Assembly (NCBI GenBank): GCA_002399235.1
Contig: DHDH01000035.1
Coordinates: forward strand, 1-54,173
Reading direction: 5' to 3'
DNA: 54,173 nt
Source: Firmicutes bacterium UBA4881
GTDB lineage: Bacteria; Bacillota; DTU065
The notes under the pieces were generated by a model. The model worked only from the letters and a program-made list of their open reading frames with translations, searched no databases and was not told where the DNA came from. Shown one piece after another: positions 16,450 to 24,475 of the stretch (position 1 is the stretch's first letter; each line of letters begins with the position of its first letter). The position numbers were made by a program, and so were the translations under genes.

Positions 16450-17203
16450 GCAAGTTATAATGGTTCTTTGTCTTATGATGTTAATGTCATTTGGTGCATT
16501 AGCTAAAACAGGTAAAGAAGTATTAGATGATATTAAAAATGCTTATGGAGATTTTCAAAGTCAGGTAGTCACCATGAAGATACAAACCTATGATAAAGGT
16601 AAATTGATCAACGATAGAGAGGTTTTATTACTAACCAAAAACCAAAATAATGTTGAAAAATCATTGCTTAAGTTTAATTCACCTAAAGATGTGGCGGGCG
16701 TAGGGCTTTTGGATCAAGGTGATGGTGTGATGTATCTCTATCTACCTGAATTCCATAAAGAAAAAAGGATTGCTGGTAGCGCCAAAAATGGTAGTTTTAT
16801 GGGCACAGATTTCACTTATACCGACTTAAGCTTAATTAATTATGATTCATCTGAGTACAGTTCTGAGCTCATTAAAGAAACCAAAGAAATCTATGAGCTA
16901 GAGTTAAAAGAAAAAGATCAAGCTAATGTCAATTACGCCAAACTGATCATGACAGTTCGAAAAAGTGATCTTTTTCCCACCTCAGTTTCCTTTTATAACA
17001 AAGATGGCAAAGTAGAAAAAGTACTAACTTCCTATGATGTAACGGGTTATGGAAAGTATAAATATCCACAAAAGCTAGAGATGGAAAATAAGTTAACTAA
17101 TCATAAAACAGTTATCCTCTTAAAAGAACCAGAGTTTGATAAAGATCTCAATGATTCTTTGTTTACAGTAAGGACCTTGCAAAAGACCAAGATTAGATAT
17201 TAA
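16430..17203 (+). CDS. LolA-like outer membrane lipoprotein-sorting protein
   Basis: A 257-residue secreted protein: signal peptide with cleavage after GALA (residue 25), then a beta-rich LolA/LppX-type fold. The family signature MGTDFTYTDL is at residues 124-133, preceded by DGVMYLYLPEFHKEKRI; both are hallmarks of the COG2834/PF17131 group that is coded next to RND/MMPL exporters. These proteins carry acylated or hydrophobic cargo through the periplasm. The ATG at 16430 has AAGGGAG about eight bases upstream and overlaps the exporter gene by 20 bases, indicating coupled translation. It is the middle piece of an apparent three-part envelope system. Confidence 0.88.
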   Translation: MQKVKTKQVIMVLCLMMLMSFGALAKTGKEVLDDIKNAYGDFQSQVVTMKIQTYDKGKLINDREVLLLTKNQNNVEKSLLKFNSPKDVAGVGLLDQGDGVMYLYLPEFHKEKRIAGSAKNGSFMGTDFTYTDLSLINYDSSEYSSELIKETKEIYELELKEKDQANVNYAKLIMTVRKSDLFPTSVSFYNKDGKVEKVLTSYDVTGYGKYKYPQKLEMENKLTNHKTVILLKEPEFDKDLNDSLFTVRTLQKTKIRY

Positions 17204-17230
17204 ATAAAACGACTATTGGAGGTAGCAAAA

Positions 17231-18547
17231 ATGAATAAACGTTTATTAAATAGCTTAATCGCTTTAGGATTGCTAGTAACACCTATTTGTAATGCGGCCG
17301 AGGTCGCTGGTAACTGGAATAGCTCTATTAAGGTGCAACCAGCTAGAGAGAAACCTGCTGATAGCTTGGTTATAAATTCCGAAGTAGATTTCGATATTAC
17401 CGATGAAATAAACGATAATTTAGATTGGAAGTTAAAAATTAATCTGAGTACAGAAAAATACACCAATCAGAAAGATGATTGGCATGATAGTTATGACTTA
17501 GACAATAAATTTAAGTTTTCTACTAGTGAAGCTTACCTAAATTATAGTACTGACCATCAAGTAAAACTTGATGTTTGTGTAGGAAAACAGTATGTTAAAC
17601 TAGGAGCTGGCGATGGTATCACTACCTTCACCTTACTAGAACCAATTTATGCTAAGAATATGGAAGATCTTACTAATTCAGCCTCTGTTTGGGGAGGTAA
17701 ATTGGTTTGGTATCCCGGTGATTTTACAGTAACTGCTTTTTATCAACCATTAATTACTCCGGCTAAATTAGAAGGAGAAGTCAGTGAAGCAGCACAAGCT
17801 ATTAAGTTAGCTACCTTATTAGAAGCTACTAAGGGTTTACCCATAGACCCTACCACCATTGTAACGAAGATAGAAACAATTGATTACAAAGAAGATCCTC
17901 TTGCCGGAGCAGCTCTCAAGGTATCTCATCAAATTGCTGGTTATGATTTAAGTGCTATCTGGGAAAGTGGATATTCACCAATTGCTTTACCAGCAGAGTT
18001 TCTAATGAACGAAAATAAGCTAATTTGTAAGTATATGCCAACTCAAAAAATCGGTACTACAGTTACAGGTACGCTGGGAGACTTCGGTACCTGGGGTGAA
18101 TTAACTTATACAATTCCTAAAAAGGACTTTTATGATTCTAATATAACAGCTCTATTAGAAAACGTAGAGAATGAGCAATATAAATTGTCTGATAAACCTT
18201 ATTTAACTGGTCTTATTGGTGCGGATTACTTCTTGCCAAAAGGAACTTATATTAATTTACAAGTTTTACATGGCCTACCTCACGAGATCAGTGCTAATAT
18301 GCTTTCTACTGCTGTAATTGCAGATATTTCAAAAACCTTTAAAGCTGATAAAATTAAAATTGAACTAACCGGTATTGGTGATTTTACCAACAAAGGATAT
18401 GTTATTAGTCCAAAGATTGAGTATCAAACAACACCTAATTCTCAGGCATGGATAAAAGGAACTATACTTGGTGGTGACGAAGGAACTCTTTATGATGCTC
18501 TTAGTGATAAAGGGCAGATTGCCTGTGGTGTTAAGGTTGTTTTTTAA
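17231..18547 (+). CDS. Putative outer-membrane beta-barrel protein
   Basis: A 438-residue protein with a signal peptide (cleavage near CNA, residue 22) and alternating hydrophobic/polar strands with no membrane helix. Examples are LDWKLKINLSTEKY, VKLDVCVGKQYVKLGAGDG, VWGGKLVWYPGDFTVTAFYQP and SQAWIKGTILGG. The last residues are GVKVVF, ending in Phe, as in BAM-assembled outer-membrane barrels. The gene order exporter, LolA-like, barrel mirrors Gram-negative clusters with DUF1302-type barrels. I infer an outer-membrane partner for the exporter; the precise family is uncertain. ATG 17231 follows GGAGGT. Intergenic distance from the LolA-like gene is 27 bases. Confidence 0.75.
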   Translation: MNKRLLNSLIALGLLVTPICNAAEVAGNWNSSIKVQPAREKPADSLVINSEVDFDITDEINDNLDWKLKINLSTEKYTNQKDDWHDSYDLDNKFKFSTSEAYLNYSTDHQVKLDVCVGKQYVKLGAGDGITTFTLLEPIYAKNMEDLTNSASVWGGKLVWYPGDFTVTAFYQPLITPAKLEGEVSEAAQAIKLATLLEATKGLPIDPTTIVTKIETIDYKEDPLAGAALKVSHQIAGYDLSAIWESGYSPIALPAEFLMNENKLICKYMPTQKIGTTVTGTLGDFGTWGELTYTIPKKDFYDSNITALLENVENEQYKLSDKPYLTGLIGADYFLPKGTYINLQVLHGLPHEISANMLSTAVIADISKTFKADKIKIELTGIGDFTNKGYVISPKIEYQTTPNSQAWIKGTILGGDEGTLYDALSDKGQIACGVKVVF

Positions 18548-18555
18548 GTGATTTA

Positions 18556-18590
18556 GAAAGCAGGCAACTAATTTGTTGCCTGCTTTCTTG
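18556..18590 (+). terminator. Strong hairpin between barrel gene and tetR-like gene
   Basis: GAAAGCAGGCAAC (18556-18568), loop TAATTT, GTTGCCTGCTTTC (18575-18587): a perfect 13-bp stem. Only TTGT follows, then the SD of the next gene, so termination may be partial and would lower regulator expression. Confidence 0.7.
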
Positions 18591-18606
18591 TAAGGAGGAA
18601 GTTTCT

Positions 18607-19206
18607 TTGAATAATCGTCGGCGAGATATTCTCGATAAAGCTCGTGAGATGTTTTCTCGACTTAGTTACCATAAAGTAAGTTTAGAGGATATTTCTAATT
18701 CTCTAGGTATAGGTAAATCTACTATGTACCATTATTTCCCTACTAAAGAAGATCTTTTCAACGAAGTGATTCGCGAAAATATGAATAGATTGTTGGACCA
18801 TGTTTATCAGTCATTAGACGAGAGTAAGCTGTTTGAAGAACAGTTAAAAGATCTCATCTATTTAACCTTACAGTTCTTTGAAGAAAATCGTGATGTGATA
18901 TTATTATTAATGAGAGAAAAACTCGATTTTATGAATATAACGACTATGAAAAATCGGTTTGAAGGAAAATGGAAACTCTATTACGATCAATTTATCAATC
19001 GATTTTCAAAAAATCTAGAAAAAGCCAAAGATGAAGGGAAAGTGCTTCCTCTCGATACTACACTGCTTTTAAGTAACATATTTGGTACGCTTTTTGCCGT
19101 TTCTTTTGACTACACACTAAACAATAGGGAACGTAACTTAGAAGATATCAAAGAGGATTGTTATTTACTTATCTCAAATGGTCTACTCAATACCCAGAAA
19201 GACTAA
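18607..19206 (+). CDS. TetR/AcrR family transcriptional regulator
   Basis: A 199-residue repressor-type protein. The N-terminal helix-turn-helix spans about 5-50: RRRDILDKAREMFSR, VSLEDISNSLGIGKSTMYHYF and PTKEDLFNEVI are the canonical TetR_N pattern. The C-terminal part is helical (ligand-binding and dimer domain) with no recognised subfamily. It starts with TTG 18607 after AAGGAGGA. It is the last gene of the RND operon, separated from the barrel gene by a strong hairpin, with no promoter in between. The palindrome at the operon's start is its likely operator, giving autoregulation. The inducer is probably a hydrophobic compound or lipid, by analogy. Confidence 0.9.
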   Translation: MNNRRRDILDKAREMFSRLSYHKVSLEDISNSLGIGKSTMYHYFPTKEDLFNEVIRENMNRLLDHVYQSLDESKLFEEQLKDLIYLTLQFFEENRDVILLLMREKLDFMNITTMKNRFEGKWKLYYDQFINRFSKNLEKAKDEGKVLPLDTTLLLSNIFGTLFAVSFDYTLNNRERNLEDIKEDCYLLISNGLLNTQKD

Positions 19207-19268
19207 AGAGTTGCTTCCTGTCTTTAAAAAAATATCTTTTGGTTAGCGAAGCAATAGATAAAAGCATA

Positions 19269-19300
19269 AAGAAAAACCACCTCGAGGGGTGGTTTTTCTT
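19269..19300. terminator. Bidirectional terminator
   Basis: A 13-bp stem built on AAAAACCACC (19272-19281) and GGTGGTTTTT (19288-19297), with A/T ends on both sides. It serves the tetR-like gene and the converging lipoprotein gene. Confidence 0.85.
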
Positions 19301-19305
19301 AAGAA

Positions 19306-20364
19306 TTAGGGTAGTTTGGTTACTGATAAGGTGAGACTAACTAAGTCTCCAGTACTGGTAAACTCATAATTACCAAACTTAACTAATTTATTATCTTTTA
19401 GCTTTTCTAAATCAGCACCATCGCTACCAACACCTAATTGGATTAAAATATCTTCAGCTTGACTCTCGTTGATGTCAGCATGAATAGATCTTACTAATAC
19501 TTTAAGTGCTGTAGCCATATTGCGTCTTAAGGTTGGGTTATCAATATATTGTTGGTTGAGAGTTAGAGAGACATAGTTTTCACCATGTTCTAAAGACTCA
19601 GCTAACTTTAACATCATATAAGGGTATCGTTGTGCTTGTTCATGAGAAATGAGATAGACATCATCTTGTTTGGCATCATCATCGATGGAGATTTCTTTAT
19701 TTTGATATGAAAGCGCAAGATTGTTCCAAATGTCATATAGACTTTCAGGATTGTCCAGAATACCAGCACCATCTTTGAGGGCTAAAGCAGCTTTGTTAGC
19801 TGCCTCTGTGGCTAGTTTAGTCTCTAAAGCTATACGATGATTTGCTAAGTCGAACAACAGATCGACAGTCTCTTGAGGATTCTCGCAACTAAATGCTGCT
19901 ACAAGTTGAATCTCTTGAAAGTAGGGAAGAGCATAAATTGGTTCGTCAGGATCTAGTTGAAGCGAATTTATATACTCTGTAGGTAAATAAGGTCTAAGAT
20001 TTAATAAGGCTTTATTTTCTATATAAGCAGCTACTCGTCCCTTATTCAAATAAAACACATCAGGTGGATCTTGGGCTGCAAATTCTCCTAGCAATAAGTT
20101 TTCGTAGCCAGAGACAAAATCACCTGTCAATTGTGTTGGTGGTGGTAATGGAGCTACGCGTAGGTTGGTTTGAATCTCTGGATAGTTATCCATGTAGTCG
20201 TTTAAAGTGTTTTCTAGATAGATTTCTTCAGAACGGTTACCAAAAGCATAGACTCTGATATTGGTATCAGTCGAACTAGTCTCTTTTTTCTTACCAAAGC
20301 ACCCGCTTATAAATAAGGAAAAGATAATTACTAATATAAGGATGCTTAGGCGTTTCTTGGACAT
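19306..20364 (-). CDS. Solute-binding-protein-like lipoprotein
   Basis: A 352-residue lipoprotein: short charged start, hydrophobic stretch LSILILVIIFSLFISGC with lipobox ISGC and acylated Cys, then a polar linker (GKKKETSSTDTN). The mature part begins NIRVYAFGN and has NYPEIQTNLRVAP and AAQDPPDVFYLNKG, which match the opening of extracellular solute-binding proteins (xxPDV motif). The remainder is diverged and somewhat short for the family. I chose ATG 20364, nine bases from AAGGAG, over TTG 20370, which is too close. It stands alone, without transporter genes. It may be a binding lipoprotein or a sensor component. Confidence 0.75.
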   Translation of the reverse strand: MSKKRLSILILVIIFSLFISGCFGKKKETSSTDTNIRVYAFGNRSEEIYLENTLNDYMDNYPEIQTNLRVAPLPPPTQLTGDFVSGYENLLLGEFAAQDPPDVFYLNKGRVAAYIENKALLNLRPYLPTEYINSLQLDPDEPIYALPYFQEIQLVAAFSCENPQETVDLLFDLANHRIALETKLATEAANKAALALKDGAGILDNPESLYDIWNNLALSYQNKEISIDDDAKQDDVYLISHEQAQRYPYMMLKLAESLEHGENYVSLTLNQQYIDNPTLRRNMATALKVLVRSIHADINESQAEDILIQLGVGSDGADLEKLKDNKLVKFGNYEFTSTGDLVSLTLSVTKLP

Positions 20365-20536
20365 CGACAATCACTCCTTAGAAATACCAATAATATATTG
20401 CTTCCTCTTATATTATAAGTCTAAATGCGAAAATGTCCAAGTCTTGCCCCTATAAGGAGGAGTGACCAGATTAGTTACGAATAGAGTCATTAGAATTAAT
20501 AATCTATTATTTATATCAAGGGGAGGAAGGACTGCT

Positions 20537-21880
20537 ATGCGCCCAGAACAACTATATTTTCGTGTTTTACCAAGAGTAGTACCAGCAGATGAAGTTACTG
20601 AAGTAGTAATAGAACCAATCTATGGCTATTACCAAATTAAAGAAGACGAAATGTATGAAGTGGGTATTGTACCAATGGAACACCGAAGTTCGCAGCCAGA
20701 ATACTATATCCCCAGTACATTCGATCTGGATACCATCTTGAAGGTTGTTGGGGTACAAACGATTAAACCAATTAAGGGGAAGTTTCGCTTTAGTTATCTT
20801 TTTGCAGATGAACAAGAGCATATCATCTATTTACGGGAAACTTCAGGAGATAAAAAATTAGTTGGAGCCTTTACCGTTTATTCTTTGAAAGCAGATTTAT
20901 TTAGTAGGACACCATTAAAAGGCGATATGCATATGCATTCTCATCGTTCCGATGGTAGAGATCATCCGGCTTTTGTAGCAGCAAGTTGTCGCAAAATCGG
21001 TCTTGATTTTATGGCGCTAACCGATCATGGCCAATATCAGCCATCTATAGAAGCTCAGGAAGCCTTTAATCTTGATGATATAGATCTGAAAATATACCGT
21101 GGTGAAGAGATTCATGCACCAGATAATCCGGTGCACATAGTGAATTTTGGTGGCAGTTTTAGTGTAAACGATCTATTTCGTGGCGACAACTTCCAGCAGT
21201 ATCAAAAGGAAGTTGTTGAAATTCAAGCCAAGCAAGGTAAATTACCCCACGGAGTAAATCCCTATCAATATGCATCATGTGTATGGGTTTTTAATAAAAT
21301 TAGGCAAGCAGGTGGTATGGGGATATTTTGCCACCCTTATTGGTTAATCCCCTCTGGCTTTTCACCTGCTGGTCGTCTTACCGATTACCTTTTTGAAACA
21401 CAACCATATGACGCTTATGAAATTATTGGTGGGTATTATAAAGATCAAGTTGATTCTAACACACTACAAGTAGCTCGCTATCATGAAGAAAGAGCTAAAG
21501 GAAGAACGATTCCTGTAGTTGGTGTCTCGGATGCACATGGCTGTGAGACAGGTAATCTATTTGGCTGGTATTATACTATTGTCTTTAGCCCTTCTGCAGA
21601 GTTAGAAGATATTATTACTAGCATAAAAGATGGTTATAGTGTGGCAGTGGAAGCTATGGCTGGTGAATCACCTAGAGCGTATGGAACGTTCCGTATGGTA
21701 AAGTTCGGACTCTTTGCTATCAGAGAACTCTTTTACCAACATGACCTGCTCTGTAAGGAAGAGGGTTTGCTTATGTTAGATTATCTAGCTGGTGGCAAAG
21801 ATGCTACTCATAAGTTGGCGAAGCAAAAAGGAAGAGCCCTAAACGCAGTACAAACTTTATTTGGTAGGAAAGCGGAATAA
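20537..21880 (+). CDS. PHP-domain metal-dependent hydrolase
   Basis: A 447-residue protein. Residues 1-125 form an extra beta-rich domain of unknown type; the PHP domain follows. Metal-ligand motifs are clear: GDMHMHSHRSDG at 129-140, LTDHG at 161-165, then EEIHAP, the GIFCHPYW segment and VSDAHG near the C-terminal third. PHP proteins hydrolyse phosphoesters such as histidinol phosphate or nucleotides with a trinuclear metal site. This N-terminal extension is found in a subgroup of stand-alone PHP proteins whose substrate is unknown. ATG 20537 follows GGGAGGAAGG; the earlier in-frame start at 20462 lacks a site. No signal peptide, so cytoplasmic. Confidence 0.85.
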   Translation: MRPEQLYFRVLPRVVPADEVTEVVIEPIYGYYQIKEDEMYEVGIVPMEHRSSQPEYYIPSTFDLDTILKVVGVQTIKPIKGKFRFSYLFADEQEHIIYLRETSGDKKLVGAFTVYSLKADLFSRTPLKGDMHMHSHRSDGRDHPAFVAASCRKIGLDFMALTDHGQYQPSIEAQEAFNLDDIDLKIYRGEEIHAPDNPVHIVNFGGSFSVNDLFRGDNFQQYQKEVVEIQAKQGKLPHGVNPYQYASCVWVFNKIRQAGGMGIFCHPYWLIPSGFSPAGRLTDYLFETQPYDAYEIIGGYYKDQVDSNTLQVARYHEERAKGRTIPVVGVSDAHGCETGNLFGWYYTIVFSPSAELEDIITSIKDGYSVAVEAMAGESPRAYGTFRMVKFGLFAIRELFYQHDLLCKEEGLLMLDYLAGGKDATHKLAKQKGRALNAVQTLFGRKAE

Positions 21881-21891
21881 CTTAAGAAGAC

Positions 21892-21920
21892 GACCTCGGC
21901 TTCAGGCCGAGGTCTAATTT
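21892..21920 (+). terminator. Terminator after the PHP gene
   Basis: GACCTCGGC (21892-21900), loop TTCAG, GCCGAGGTC (21906-21914), then TAATTTTA. Confidence 0.8.
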
Positions 21921-22336
21921 TACCAAATTCAATATAAGAAAGTCTTTGGCCAAGCCTAGGTAAAAAACATAGGTGGTCTTTATGTTTAATGCAGAAATAT
22001 GGCGAAAGGAAGAGAAAAAAGGACAAATGGTCAAGTTTGCAACCTAAAAAAAGAGATGTACAATTATTTTAAGAGAGCAAAAAGCTCTCACAGGCAAGCA
22101 AGGTTCAGAATAAGAAATAAGTAGAGCGAAATAAACGTGAAGACCTAAAAGAGGTAAGAAATAACCTCGATTGGTCCATATAATACCACGGAGGTGGGAG
22201 ATGGAACTCGAAGTAGCTTAAGCTACTAATTAAAAATGCATAGAGCTTGGTTAACCGTTCGATCTCAAGAAATTATTGTTATGTACCTTGTTAGCCAATC
22301 GGTCTGAATGTTTTTCAGAAACAGGGAGGAGAGACG
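21921..22336 (+). promoter_or_regulatory. Structured leader region of the GNAT gene
   Basis: No long open frame. It holds two clear stem-loops (GAGAGC/GCTCTC at 22073-22089 and GAGGT/ACCTC at 22151-22168), a TATAAT at 22179-22184 without a good -35, a short frame with its own ribosome binding site at 22201, and the 14-base palindrome GTAGCTTAAGCTAC at 22213-22226. I looked for a T-box and did not find the conserved GGUGGNACCGCG element. A cis-regulatory leader is plausible but unproven. Confidence 0.4.
22201..22221 (+). CDS. Possible leader peptide MELEVA
   Basis: ATG at 22201 follows GGAGGTGGG with six-base spacing and encodes six residues (MELEVA) before TAA. Its last codons overlap a 14-base palindrome. 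Ribosome stalling here could control the downstream GNAT gene, 115 bases away. It is too short to be supported by anything beyond the good SD. Confidence 0.3.
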   Translation: MELEVA

Positions 22337-22822
22337 ATGGGGTCCGGTATAAAATTCCACAAAATAAGTGGAATAAGTGACCCCCTGGCTCCGGTTTTCC
22401 GGATGTTTGCTGAGTCCTATCTTAACGAGATAGGGGAATCAGAGCTGGGAGAGGGTTCAATAGAAGAGACGGTTTTACTTCAGAAAGAACCCAGAAGATG
22501 GTTGTTTATTGCCGAGGTCGACGGAGAATACGCCGGTTTTGTGCATGCGAAAATTGACGATGATGATAGACCTGGTTGGGGTTATGTAATCGAGTTTTAT
22601 ATAGCTCCAAAGTTCAGGCGCCATGGGCTAGGCCACGTGATGTGGGAGCACATACACGCTACCTTATTAGCTTCAGGTGTAAAATTAATTTGGCTTTCAG
22701 CTGTTAAAAAAGCTGAAAAATTCTGGGGCGAACAGGGTTTTGTGGAAACAGGATTAGTTGAATATGGTGAAAAGATACTAATGCGTGATGCTTATAACCA
22801 CGCTTTATCACATGTTATTTAG
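22337..22822 (+). CDS. GNAT family N-acetyltransferase
   Basis: A 161-residue acetyl-CoA-dependent acetyltransferase. The acetyl-CoA pyrophosphate loop (R/QxxGxG/A) is RRHGLG at residues 94-99, after the beta strand GYVIEFYIAPKF. Motif D/A elements WLFIAEVDGEYAGFVHAKI and the C-terminal KAEKFWGEQGFVETG complete the fold. The acceptor substrate is unknown. GGGAGGAG precedes ATG 22337. Its first part is noticeably more GC-rich in codon choice (GGGTCCGG, CCGAGG, GACGGAG) than neighbouring genes, a mild sign of transfer. Its stop codon overlaps the stem of its terminator. Confidence 0.88.
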   Translation: MGSGIKFHKISGISDPLAPVFRMFAESYLNEIGESELGEGSIEETVLLQKEPRRWLFIAEVDGEYAGFVHAKIDDDDRPGWGYVIEFYIAPKFRRHGLGHVMWEHIHATLLASGVKLIWLSAVKKAEKFWGEQGFVETGLVEYGEKILMRDAYNHALSHVI

Positions 22823-22846
22823 GGCAGGGTAACCTGCCCTTTTTAA
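22821..22846 (+). terminator. Terminator after the GNAT gene
   Basis: AGGGCAGG, loop GTAA, CCTGCCCT, then TTTTT. The stem starts within the stop codon. Confidence 0.9.
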
Positions 22847-23272
22847 TACTCTATCGAAGCCAGGGGGCGATTATCTAAGGTAACGTGAAAGGGTCTTAAG
22901 AGCCAATGAGCTTAACAAGCTAGACTCTGAGTTTAAAAAGTGGTATAATGTATACAGTATAATGATTAAGTAAATAATAGAAAACTAAAATGTCATTCGA
23001 AATATAGTCTTTAGTAGGGAGATTAATAAGAAGGGTGGTGAAAGCCGTTATAAGCAAGACTTATAAAACTTGAAGGAAAAATTTAGCTTTAGCTTTTCCT
23101 ACTAACTATTGAGAAAGTTGTATTGAAGTATGATTAGAAAATAAGTACTATTCTTCAAAACAGGTATACATAGCTCTAATCAAGTTAAAATTCAATTGTC
23201 CATCCGAAAAATAGGAGTAAAAGAGTTAGGCGAATAGATTATTCTAAAGAAACAACCTCAAGTTTTATATAA
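22847..23272 (+). promoter_or_regulatory. Promoter region and long leader of the unknown gene at 23273
   Basis: An extended -10 element TGGTATAAT at 22941-22949 with a weak -35 TAGACT at 22921-22926 (17-base spacer), and a second TATAAT at 22958-22963. If used, these give a leader of about 310 bases. The leader includes AGGAAAA/TTTTCCT able to pair across about 13 bases near 23080-23100. No open frame of note. Confidence 0.4.
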
Positions 23273-24031
23273 TTGTTTTATACCGGCAACAAAGTGGACC
23301 GTTATAATTTGGTTGCTGAACTTGTTAAGCTGGCCCAACGTGGCGAATGCGACGAATTGAACGAACAATTAGCTACCATTGAAGTTGCGGTGCTTAAAAG
23401 CTCTTCCCAAATAACTAAAAATATTTCCCGAGGACTTATTGAACAAAGACGATATTTTAGTGGCGAAAGTTTAGGTAGAGTATTAAGAATCATTTTTGCA
23501 AGTAAAGAAAAGGTAGAACCTCTACTTCTTTTTCCTATTATTAATGATGATCCGTATTTGAAAAACCGTCGTTATGCTAAAGCAATCTTAGCTAAACAAA
23601 GAATAGAGGATAAAGAACCGTTGGTGTTTTTAGCTACTAGAGATATTAATGTAGCAACTAAAGTTATCGATGAATTAGAAGATGAAACTAATCTCTGTAT
23701 AGTACACCCAGATGATTTAAGGGTATCTATTGATAACGCTTTTCTCAAAGCGTTAATAATAGATAGTCTTTCCATGCGAAGCAAAGATTACGATGAACTC
23801 TTTTGGTTATTAACTCATCGAGAAAACGAGATATTACCAGAACCAGATCCATTTGTTTTACAAAATCTTTCTGGTGAGTGTCGATGTGAAGATATCGTAT
23901 TGATTCACGATGGGAGCCAATATACAGAAAACAAAATTCAACAGTTAAAATATATAAGACCTGGTTTAAGAGTAATAACTAGAAATAATATTGCTTACAT
24001 CAATGAGATGCAATATCCCTTGGTAAATTAG
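23273..24031 (+). CDS. Conserved-looking hypothetical protein
   Basis: About 252 residues, soluble, no signal peptide. I do not recognise it. The start is uncertain: TTG 23273 has no Shine-Dalgarno sequence, and no alternative start nearby has one. The N-terminal third is helical and acidic; two later segments look like Rossmann-type strands (KEPLVFLATRDINVATKVIDEL and CEDIVLIHDGSQYTENKIQQL), so a nucleotide- or NAD-binding-like fold is possible but unsupported by a glycine loop. It stands alone between two terminators. The absence of an SD could mean weak or leaderless translation, or a wrongly placed start. Confidence 0.6.
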   Translation: MFYTGNKVDRYNLVAELVKLAQRGECDELNEQLATIEVAVLKSSSQITKNISRGLIEQRRYFSGESLGRVLRIIFASKEKVEPLLLFPIINDDPYLKNRRYAKAILAKQRIEDKEPLVFLATRDINVATKVIDELEDETNLCIVHPDDLRVSIDNAFLKALIIDSLSMRSKDYDELFWLLTHRENEILPEPDPFVLQNLSGECRCEDIVLIHDGSQYTENKIQQLKYIRPGLRVITRNNIAYINEMQYPLVN

Positions 24032-24058
24032 AACTGTCAGTTTTACTAAACCCTAAAA

Positions 24059-24090
24059 AAGACCGTAAGTTTAGTGCTTACGGTCTTTTC
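24059..24090 (+). terminator. Terminator
   Basis: AAGACCGTAAG (24059-24069), loop of seven, CTTACGGTCTT (24077-24087), then TTC TCTTT. Confidence 0.88.
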
Positions 24091-24183
24091 TCTTTAAGGT
24101 AATGACTAATCCCAAAGAGGAGAATACTTACTTAATCTCAAATGGACCCTGTCAATAAATAAGGCAAGCAAGAATGAAGGGGA

Positions 24184-24393
24184 CTACTGTTGAAGTGAGG
24201 TTACTAAGCTAATTGCTTTCTGAGGACAATATTTGAGACATATTCCACAACCAATACAAACTTCCTTATTTATACTCCAGGTTCCATTTTGTTTATAATG
24301 ACTACTATCAAAAGCTTTTTTAGGACAACTTCTTGCAGCTGGGCAAAATGGGGAGCCATCGCAATTTGATTCGTTAACAACAGCCTTTTTCAA
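24184..24393 (-). CDS. Small 4Fe-4S ferredoxin-like protein
   Basis: A 69-residue iron-sulfur protein. The C-terminal cluster motif is canonical, CIGCGICLKYCPQKAI. The N-terminal one is unusual: CDGSPFCPAARSCPKKAF, with longer spacing, so it may bind a second 4Fe-4S cluster in atypical form. Small proteins of this shape (MKKAVV...C..SPFCP..RSCP) are common in anaerobic Firmicutes and act as electron carriers. I chose TTG 24393, seven bases from AAGGAAGG; GTG 24402 abuts that site. Its promoter carries a CsoR-like operator on the start site, suggesting control by copper, persulfide or a related signal. Confidence 0.88.
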   Translation of the reverse strand: MKKAVVNESNCDGSPFCPAARSCPKKAFDSSHYKQNGTWSINKEVCIGCGICLKYCPQKAISLVTSLQQ

Positions 24394-24425
24394 AGTTGGC
24401 ACCTTCCTTTTTAAACGGTAAAAGC

Positions 24426-24442
24426 ATACCCTATGGGGGTAT
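24426..24442. promoter_or_regulatory. CsoR/RcnR-family-like operator
   Basis: ATACCCTATGGGGGTAT: G/C tracts flanked by AT with dyad symmetry, the form bound by CsoR and CstR repressors (metal or persulfide sensors). On the minus strand it begins five bases after the -10 and covers the predicted start site of the ferredoxin gene. No csoR-type gene lies in the window. Confidence 0.65.
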
Positions 24443-24446
24443 AATT

Positions 24447-24475
24447 ATCATACACCATCTTATTAATGATGTCTA
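24447..24475 (-). promoter_or_regulatory. Promoter of the ferredoxin gene
   Basis: Read on the minus strand: TAGACA (24475-24470, 5 of 6), 17-base spacer, TATGAT (24452-24447, 5 of 6). Start of transcription near 24440, inside the CsoR-like operator. Confidence 0.65.

Noticed and set aside
22140..22330. T-box riboswitch before the GNAT gene
   Set aside because: No conserved GGUGGNACCGCG antiterminator sequence, and no terminator with U-tract before the gene.
22940..22966. Tandem TATAAT elements as two promoters
   Set aside because: Only the first has an extended -10 and any -35; the second is noted but not called.
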